From positions 1 to 8,664 of the forward strand of contig DATAYF010000291.1 of the NCBI GenBank assembly GCA_036272735.1: a stretch of 8,664 nt of DNA, read 5' to 3'. Shown here piece by piece: positions 1-5,244 of the stretch. How positions within the stretch are numbered: the first letter of the stretch is position 1; each line of letters starts with the position of its first letter. The stretch is from DATAYF01 sp036272735 (GTDB taxonomy: Bacteria > Chloroflexota > Ktedonobacteria > Ktedonobacterales > Ktedonobacteraceae). Under the pieces are notes generated by a model, which worked only from the letters and a program-made list of their open reading frames with translations, did no database searches and had not been told where the DNA came from. A program made the translations under genes and the position numbers.

Positions 1-2
1 CT

Positions 3-98
3 GCTCCCGAAGAAATGGCCCTGGCAATCATGGCCGAGATCGTCGCTACCCGCTATGGCAAAGATCAAGCTAGCGTACGCGACTGGGTCAAAAAATAG
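3..98 (+). CDS. C-terminal end of a probable XdhC/CoxI-family protein (5' part outside window)
   Basis: An open frame enters from the left edge and ends at TAG (96-98), giving 31 residues. It begins APEEMALAIMAEIVATRYG and finishes with the charged tail SVRDWVKK. The block P-E-E-x-A-L-x-I-x-A-E-I-V-A-x-R-x-G resembles the last helix of the XdhC/CoxI family, whose C-terminal Rossmann-like domain typically ends in a similar T-P-E-E-I-A-x-S-I-x-A-E-I-x-A-x-R-x-G segment. Those proteins help mature molybdenum hydroxylases such as xanthine dehydrogenase or CO dehydrogenase, and they act in the cytosol. The assignment rests on this short segment alone. The codon pattern is coding-like, and the next gene lies 165 bases downstream on the same strand. 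Another protein ending in a similar helix cannot be excluded. Confidence 0.6.
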   Translation, partial: APEEMALAIMAEIVATRYGKDQASVRDWVKK

Positions 99-221
99 TA
101 CCTGCAACTTATCGCTGTCTGATTCGTTCTTTTCTTTGAAGCATTTTTTTGTAGCAAAAGACAAAAGGGCAGAAAGTATGTCTTCTTGTCCCGTGGCTAC
201 GCTCATTTCGCTTATATAAAG

Positions 222-231
222 CATAGCTATG
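222..231. repeat. 10-bp perfect palindrome upstream of the LCP gene
   Basis: The sequence CATAGCTATG is its own reverse complement and sits 32 bases before the LCP start codon, just after an AT-rich TATAAA stretch (215-220). It could be an operator or part of a promoter, but I found no convincing -35 element with standard spacing. The rest of the 99-263 spacer contains a run of seven T (144-150) without a GC-rich stem before it, so I do not call a terminator there. Confidence 0.25.
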
Positions 232-251
232 GCAAAAAGTTCGTTATTCAT

Positions 252-257
252 AAAGGA
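252..257 (+). promoter_or_regulatory. Ribosome binding site fixing the LCP start at 264
   Basis: AAAGGA lies 6 bases before the ATG at 264. The reading frame stays open further upstream to a TTG at 186, but that codon has no Shine-Dalgarno-like sequence near it, and the extra 26 residues look like translated non-coding DNA. The ATG at 264 is therefore preferred. Confidence 0.6.
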
Positions 258-263
258 TATTCT

Positions 264-1571
264 ATGCCAGGAAATTATTATAATCCAGACGAACCAACCG
301 AGCGCGCACGCCCACAACCACCGCACGCTCCATCACATAACCAACCACAGCCACCCCAGGGTCCGCAAGGAAAGTTGGTGCTGGGTAGTTTTAGCGAACA
401 GGACCAACACGGTCAGCGCACGCCAAACCAGGCTGCACGCAACCCGAATCAGCAGCGCGAAACCCCATATAGGCAGCAGCCCAACCCCGAAGTTGGTCGT
501 TATCCCTACACCCAACAGCCAGGCCAGAAACTCACAGACGGGAGCAAAGGACCGCGACGTCGCAATAGACGTGCGATAGGTTGCTTAACCGTTGCCATCG
601 TCGTCGTTTTGCTCGTGGTATTCGCTTTTACCACCACTCAACGCGTCTTAGCCTTCGGCTCAAAAATCTCGACCCAACCTCCGCTCAGTACCGATACCGG
701 CTACATGGGTACCAGTAATCGTACCAATCTGCTCATCCTGGGCTATGGCGGCGGTAGCCACGACGGGGCATACCTGACTGATTCCATGCTGATGATCAGC
801 TTGCTCCCGCAGAGCCATCATACCTCGCTGATCTCGATACCACGCGACCTCACGGTCCAATATCCAGCCAATTCGGGCTACTACAACAAAATTAATGCCA
901 TTTATGAGAATGCTTCCAACAATAACCAAAATCCGGCGGCAGGTGGCGCGGCCGTTGCTCAAAAAGTTTCAGTGGTCACGGGTATGCCCACCAAATATTG
1001 GTTGACCATTGACTTTACCGGCTTTAAGAAGGTGATTGACGCGGTCGGCGGCGTCAATGTGTATGTTCCCGACTCTTTCAACGCCTGTTACCCAAAGAAC
1101 GACAATGCCGCAAAAGATGCGAGTTGGATCAAGGTGCAATTTAACAAGGGCACGCAGAAAATGAACGGAGCGCAGGCTATCGAGTATGCTCGTGCACGTG
1201 AGCCTTTGTCGGTATGTGGCATGGGCACATCCGAAAACCTTTCAGAGTTGACCGATTTTGGGCGCTCCGCCCGCCAACAAATTATTATGAAGGCGGTGCT
1301 CTCCAAGGTGAAGCAGATATCGACCTGGCCGCACCTCTATTCTGCGATGGATGCCTTACAGCAAACGATCAAAACCAACATGTCGCTGGCGGATCTGGCT
1401 GAATTTGCCTTAAAAATGAACCTCAACGATCCAAAGGCGGCCCATATTGGTTTAAGCAACCAGAATGTTTTGCAGGACGGCACAGGGTCCGATGGCAGCT
1501 ACATTCTGCAACCAGCCAACGGCGATTGGGGCGCGATCCCACCATACATTAAGTCGAAGTTGTACAACTAA
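264..1571 (+). CDS. LytR-CpsA-Psr (LCP) family cell-wall polymer ligase
   Basis: This is a 435-residue single-pass membrane protein. LCP enzymes move polyprenyl-diphosphate-linked glycopolymers onto peptidoglycan at the outer membrane face. Residues 1-100 are a cytosolic, Pro/Gln/Asn-rich, probably disordered tail. A basic cluster GPRRRNRR (96-103) precedes one membrane helix at about 104-124. The catalytic domain runs from about 152 to 400. Visible motifs are LTDSM (D173), SIPRDL (R194, D195), NKINAIYENA (208-217), FKKVIDAVGGVNVYVPD (254-270), NGAQAIEYARAR (R310, R312) and DFGRSARQQ (D331, R334, R337). The Arg often found two residues before the first Asp is Leu171 here. About 17 extra residues separate the YARAR and DFGR motifs. 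C275 and C318 lie in the extracytoplasmic domain and could form a disulfide. The start is ATG at 264 with AAAGGA upstream. Its gene ends against the convergent homoserine dehydrogenase gene. Family assignment is firm; the polymer it transfers is unknown. Confidence 0.93.
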   Translation: MPGNYYNPDEPTERARPQPPHAPSHNQPQPPQGPQGKLVLGSFSEQDQHGQRTPNQAARNPNQQRETPYRQQPNPEVGRYPYTQQPGQKLTDGSKGPRRRNRRAIGCLTVAIVVVLLVVFAFTTTQRVLAFGSKISTQPPLSTDTGYMGTSNRTNLLILGYGGGSHDGAYLTDSMLMISLLPQSHHTSLISIPRDLTVQYPANSGYYNKINAIYENASNNNQNPAAGGAAVAQKVSVVTGMPTKYWLTIDFTGFKKVIDAVGGVNVYVPDSFNACYPKNDNAAKDASWIKVQFNKGTQKMNGAQAIEYARAREPLSVCGMGTSENLSELTDFGRSARQQIIMKAVLSKVKQISTWPHLYSAMDALQQTIKTNMSLADLAEFALKMNLNDPKAAHIGLSNQNVLQDGTGSDGSYILQPANGDWGAIPPYIKSKLYN

Positions 1572-1579
1572 CAGATGGA

Positions 1580-1618
1580 GGTGATGGGTTGGCGGCCGCA
1601 GGCCGCCAACCCATCACC
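1580..1618. terminator. Perfect 18-bp hairpin between convergent genes, likely bidirectional terminator
   Basis: The left arm 1580-1597 (GGTGATGGGTTGGCGGCC) and right arm 1601-1618 are exact reverse complements around the 3-base loop GCA. The hairpin starts 9 bases after the LCP stop codon and ends 3 bases before the stop codon of the opposing homoserine dehydrogenase gene, so it can serve both transcripts. Neither side is followed by a run of T in the direction of transcription, so it is not a textbook intrinsic terminator. It may work by stem strength alone, or protect 3' ends. Confidence 0.7.
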
Positions 1619-1621
1619 CAT

Positions 1622-2665
1622 TCAATCCATCGCGGCAATCGCCAGCAAATCAGCAAACAGGCCCTGAGCCGTCTGCAAGCGCCCAGCACCAGGCCCCACA
1701 ATCGTCACGTCCGCTAGCGTATCGGTGGTAAAGGTAATCGCGTTCAACGCACCACGTACAAGCGCCAACGGATCATGCTCAGGCAAGGCCACAAGTTCGA
1801 CACGCACCATCAACGGCGCATCTTCACCATTACCTGTAAGCTGCAAGGAAGCAAGCAGCTTGATATGCTTGCCTTCAGCCAACGCTTGCTGCACTTGCTC
1901 TTGCGTGACTTCAGTGATACCTTGCCTCACCACATCATTAGGCAGGAGCGAGCGTCCAAATACCAACGCGGCCAGGATCAGCGCCTTCGCAACGGCATCA
2001 TGGCCCTCAACATCGGCACTGGGATCTGCCTCAAGGTAGCCCTCGGCACGCGCCTCCGCCAGCACCGTCGCATAATCGCGGCCACCCTCCATCGCGCTCA
2101 GGATGTAGTTCGTGCTCCCATTCAAAATACCACGTATCGCACTCACGTTCGCGCCCGCCATGCCCTCGCGCACAGTGCTCAAGACCGGAGTACCAGCCAT
2201 CACTGTCGCCTCCGCGCGTAATTGCACGCCATATTGCTGCGCCATGGCAAACAGCTCTTTGCCATATAAAGCGACTGGCCCCTTGTTCGCGGTAATCACG
2301 TGCCTGCGCTGCTGCAACGCGGCACGAATGTGGCTGAGAGCTGGTTCCGCGTCACGCAGGTTGGTCCAGGTCGTCTCCACCAATATCTCACCACTGGTCG
2401 CTTGCAAGCCTGCCAATGCACTATGCCAATGCTGTACACCAGGATGCTCTGTGAGCGGAGCACGCCGCGTCGCGATATCCAGCAAGAGCGGAATATCAAG
2501 CCCTTCTTCACGATAAATACAGCCGTGTCGTGAGTTTGCCACACTCACCAGGCTTACATCTAGATCGTACTTTTGCCGCAAAAGCGCCTCTTTCTCCAAC
2601 AGCAGTTGCGCCAATCCCTGGCCGACAAAACCAAAGCCAACAATAGATAGCCGTAAACGTTTCAT
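1622..2665 (-). CDS. hom: Homoserine dehydrogenase, monofunctional, no ACT domain
   Basis: This 347-residue cytosolic enzyme is predicted to reduce L-aspartate-4-semialdehyde to L-homoserine with NAD(P)H, on the route to threonine and methionine. The N-terminal Rossmann fold shows IVGFGFVGQG (8-17). Other marks are TANKGPVA (125-132, K128), MAGTPVLS (156-163), GILNGSTNYIL (179-189) and GYLEADPSADVEGHDAVAK (209-227). E212, D223 and K227 align with E208, D219 and the catalytic K223 of the yeast enzyme. GPGAG (324-328) closes the catalytic part. The protein ends at 347, so the C-terminal ACT domain that gives threonine feedback in the longer bacterial form (about 430 residues) is missing, and no aspartokinase domain is fused. 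The ATG start has a weak GGAA 8 bases upstream. The gene follows the MurJ-like copy 1 gene by 18 bases on the same strand, so co-transcription is likely. No thrB or thrC is visible. Confidence 0.94.
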   Translation of the reverse strand: MKRLRLSIVGFGFVGQGLAQLLLEKEALLRQKYDLDVSLVSVANSRHGCIYREEGLDIPLLLDIATRRAPLTEHPGVQHWHSALAGLQATSGEILVETTWTNLRDAEPALSHIRAALQQRRHVITANKGPVALYGKELFAMAQQYGVQLRAEATVMAGTPVLSTVREGMAGANVSAIRGILNGSTNYILSAMEGGRDYATVLAEARAEGYLEADPSADVEGHDAVAKALILAALVFGRSLLPNDVVRQGITEVTQEQVQQALAEGKHIKLLASLQLTGNGEDAPLMVRVELVALPEHDPLALVRGALNAITFTTDTLADVTIVGPGAGRLQTAQGLFADLLAIAAMD

Positions 2666-2683
2666 GATAGTATTTCCATAACG

Positions 2684-5068
2684 CTAAATCCAGGATAACT
2701 TGAGACGATCCAGCACACGTTTGATGGGGCCTAGCTCTTCGATACCAAGCCAGCGTGCACAACGGATGTAGATGAACAGTCCGACAAAGACCTCGATCAG
2801 CAACTTTAGCATCGCGATGGACGTACCAACGATACCCAACGTTGGCGTACGCGTCGTCGAAAGCACGAGATCGAGGATAGTCCGCGCAATACCAAGGCCA
2901 ATGGCCATCACCACCGAGGCCACAGCAACCCGACCAACGAAGGCACCCAGCTCGTGTATCTGCAAACCGCCGATGCGCTGGTGCAAAATCCAGAACAGCA
3001 CGAGCGCTTCGAGCAGTCCCGCGATAGAAGTCGATAACGCCAACGCGCCCATACCCCATTGCATCCCCAGCACCGCCAGGTTGATCAAAAGCAGACTCAA
3101 GGCGATTTTCAGCACGAACTGCGCGATACTGATAATCACCGGGGTCCTACTATCGCGCATGGCATAAAATGATCGCGTCAAAATTTCCACCGCCGACAGG
3201 CCCGCCAGACCAACGGCAAAGCAGCCCAGTGGCACGGCGGTTGACTGAGCATCAGCCAGCGTATAACGCCCATGCTGCAATACCACTTGAATAATCGGCA
3301 GGCTCAAGACTATCAGGGCAATGCTAGAGGGAATCGCCATGAACAAGATGCTGCGCAGGGTCTCAACAATGGTGGCACGCACACGGTCCATGCGCCCCTT
3401 CGCCACGTTTTCCGCCAGCGTGGGAAAAGCAGCGGTGGAGACCGACATACCAAAGACGCCCAACGGCAATAACATCAATTGCAACGCCTGAGAATACTGT
3501 GTGATTAAGCCACCGGTACCCGCGACACCAACCACCACCACGAGTAGTTGAATCAAACCACGATCCACAAACGTTGAGACATACAACATGGCCGCGTTAA
3601 TCACACGCGGCACCATCTGGCGACCGATCTGAATCACGCTGGGATGACGCCAGTCAAAGGTTGGCTTGTATTTCATGCCGACCTTGAACAGCCCCGGAAC
3701 CTGCACGGCTACCTGAAATACCGCGCCAAGCACCACGCCCCAGGTGGCAGCATACACCGCCAGCGTATCATTGCGCTTGCCAACAAACGCCAGGGCAATC
3801 CCTGGCATCAGACCCAGTATCAGCCCAAGGTTATAGAGTACCGTGCCAATCGCGGGTAGGCGAAAGTTCTGGCGCGCATTCAAGACCGAAGTCATAATCA
3901 CGCCCACTCCCAGCGCGATGGCTTGCAGCAACATGATGCGTGTGAGGTTCACGATCAAAGCGAGTTCCTGCGGCGAATCACCGGCGTTGTAGAGCGGCAC
4001 CACTTCGGGCGCAAAGAGAATGGCGACCAGCGCCAGGACCGTCATGATCGCCATCGCCAGGTTCAACGCGGCACTGGCAATATGCCACGCGGTATTCTCA
4101 TCCTTATCAGCCACCATATGCCTGGTAAAGACTGGAATGAAGGCCGAGCTGAGCGCGCCACCCGCCACGATATTGAAAATCAGGTCGGGGATAAGAAACG
4201 CCTGCACGTACGCGTCCGAGGTGATGCCCGTCCCAAAGACATACGCGAACATAGAGGTGCGCAACAGCCCCAGGACACGACTGGCGACAAAAGCAATGGT
4301 CAAGATCATCGTCGCTCGCCTGATCTGCGAACGCTGGATCATCCCGGTATTCTGAGCAGCCTCCGCAGCCGGAACAACTTCTATGGGCGGCTCTACCTCT
4401 CGTGCTGGTAAGCGCGGGATCAGGCGAGAGGAGATAGAGAGCAGCGACGCTACCTGTGCATAAAGTTGGGCGGGAATAATAGATGCACGTTCGCGACGAG
4501 GTGGTGGTGATACCGCCTGCGTGGTGATAGTCGCCTTGCGCGCTGGGAGCAATGGCGCGTTTAGCTCGCGCACGGCAGAGTTTGCCAGACCAGGAGCGGG
4601 TGGCATGCGCCGCTGCTGACGACGCAAGCGCTCTTCTCTCAACTGCTGAAACCGTTCTTGCCGCAATTGCTCGAAAGATTGAGAGGGCTGCGGCGCATCG
4701 AAATATTGAAACTCCATGCCCTGCGTATAGCTCAATGTCGTTCCCATATCCTGTAGGGGTTCCAGGGGGTCTGCAGGCTCCTGGTACGATGGTGGCGCCG
4801 CTTTCTGTACGCTTTGCACATTCTGCACATCCTGCTCATTTTGTGCATCGGGCATCTCACCACGTCCAATCCATTGAGAAGGAGGCTGCTGCGAAGACGG
4901 CCACGCTGGAAATTGTTGAGGTGGGACACGTAAACGAGGAGGAACCACGGCAGATGGGGGTTTTACCACCTCGGTCGCATCATCCTGATCATATTGCCAG
5001 CCATAATATTTTTGTTGTTTCGTACCCTCCTGTTGAGGCGAAGAGGGCTGCCGCGCTTCATTGTCCAC
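2684..5068 (-). CDS. murJ: MurJ/MviN-type lipid II flippase, copy 1, with ~250-residue cytosolic N-terminal extension
   Basis: This 794-residue protein is far longer than E. coli MurJ (511). The MATE-like/MOP-superfamily core with about 14 membrane helices spans roughly 250-770 and is predicted to move lipid II across the membrane for peptidoglycan synthesis. Core blocks include ASRVLGLLR (262-270), TSDAY (283-287), FLIPDLIFNIVAGGALSSAF (291-310), a PLGVFG turn (535-540), GRMDRVR (558-564), LTRSFYAMRDSRTPV (629-643) and a shared tail ending RLKLSWI. R264, R270 and D285 match E. coli R18, R24 and D39. E. coli N49, R52, R270 and E273 correspond to D295, F298, Q530 and L533 in my manual alignment. 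Residues 1-130 are Pro/Gln-rich, 132-154 form an Arg/Glu/Gln-rich likely helix, and 195-221 may be an amphipathic helix. The start is GTG at 5068; a nearby ATG (5061) is out of frame. A paralogue lies upstream and hom lies downstream. Family certain, flippase activity inferred. Confidence 0.93.
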   Translation of the reverse strand: MDNEARQPSSPQQEGTKQQKYYGWQYDQDDATEVVKPPSAVVPPRLRVPPQQFPAWPSSQQPPSQWIGRGEMPDAQNEQDVQNVQSVQKAAPPSYQEPADPLEPLQDMGTTLSYTQGMEFQYFDAPQPSQSFEQLRQERFQQLREERLRRQQRRMPPAPGLANSAVRELNAPLLPARKATITTQAVSPPPRRERASIIPAQLYAQVASLLSISSRLIPRLPAREVEPPIEVVPAAEAAQNTGMIQRSQIRRATMILTIAFVASRVLGLLRTSMFAYVFGTGITSDAYVQAFLIPDLIFNIVAGGALSSAFIPVFTRHMVADKDENTAWHIASAALNLAMAIMTVLALVAILFAPEVVPLYNAGDSPQELALIVNLTRIMLLQAIALGVGVIMTSVLNARQNFRLPAIGTVLYNLGLILGLMPGIALAFVGKRNDTLAVYAATWGVVLGAVFQVAVQVPGLFKVGMKYKPTFDWRHPSVIQIGRQMVPRVINAAMLYVSTFVDRGLIQLLVVVVGVAGTGGLITQYSQALQLMLLPLGVFGMSVSTAAFPTLAENVAKGRMDRVRATIVETLRSILFMAIPSSIALIVLSLPIIQVVLQHGRYTLADAQSTAVPLGCFAVGLAGLSAVEILTRSFYAMRDSRTPVIISIAQFVLKIALSLLLINLAVLGMQWGMGALALSTSIAGLLEALVLFWILHQRIGGLQIHELGAFVGRVAVASVVMAIGLGIARTILDLVLSTTRTPTLGIVGTSIAMLKLLIEVFVGLFIYIRCARWLGIEELGPIKRVLDRLKLSWI

Positions 5069-5081
5069 GAATTTCTCGACT

Positions 5082-5108
5082 ATTATAGATCAAAATAGGA
5101 TAGGTCAA
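5082..5108 (-). promoter_or_regulatory. Candidate sigma-70-type promoter for MurJ copy 1
   Basis: On the minus strand a perfect TATAAT (5087-5082) is preceded by TTGACC (5108-5103) with a 15-base spacer, somewhat short of the usual 17. A start site about seven bases past the -10 would fall near 5075. That leaves a leader of only about 6-8 bases before the GTG at 5068, so the message could be almost leaderless; the only Shine-Dalgarno-like sequence, GAGAAA, is weak. If real, it lets copy 1 and hom be transcribed independently of copy 2. Confidence 0.45.
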
Positions 5109-5113
5109 AATAG
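5090..5113. repeat. Direct repeat TCAAAATAG x2 overlapping the MurJ copy 1 promoter
   Basis: TCAAAATAG occurs at 5090-5098 and again at 5105-5113, 15 bases apart start to start. The two copies cover the candidate -35 element and most of the spacer of the promoter at 5082-5108. They could be a regulator's half-sites, or a chance result of AT-rich sequence. Confidence 0.35.
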
Positions 5114-5175
5114 AAGTCACATAGGATATGCGCCAACGGTAAAAACTATTCCAGGGTATATTGTACAGCATTGTT

Positions 5176-5221
5176 GCTAAAGCATACCACAACAGCGCTA
5201 GCCCTGGCTAGCCTCTTTAGC
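5176..5221. repeat. Nested inverted repeats between the two MurJ genes
   Basis: An outer pair, GCTAAAG (5176-5182) and CTTTAGC (5215-5221), encloses an inner pair, GCTAGCC (5197-5203) and GGCTAGC (5206-5212), with a 2-base centre. The arrangement lies 24 bases past the stop codon of MurJ copy 2 and 108 bases before the start of copy 1. It may act as a weak terminator or a processing and pausing structure for the copy 2 transcript. There is no T-run after it on the minus strand, so intrinsic termination is uncertain. Confidence 0.4.
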
Positions 5222-5244
5222 GAAAGGTACCGCGCCTGCCGGAC

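Noticed and set aside
144..150. T-run after the XdhC-like gene as an intrinsic terminator
   Set aside because: No GC-rich stem precedes it.
186..263. Upstream TTG extension of the LCP reading frame (26 more residues)
   Set aside because: No ribosome site near the TTG; the ATG at 264 has AAAGGA at good spacing and begins the typical Pro/Asn-rich tail.
3923..4411. Plus-strand 162-codon His/Arg/Gln-rich frame
   Set aside because: Antisense shadow of the MurJ copy 1 membrane core, whose sense-strand motifs are unmistakable.
4552..5088. Plus-strand 178-codon frame opposite the MurJ copy 1 tail
   Set aside because: Antisense shadow of low-complexity Pro/Gln codons; no motif and no credible start signal.
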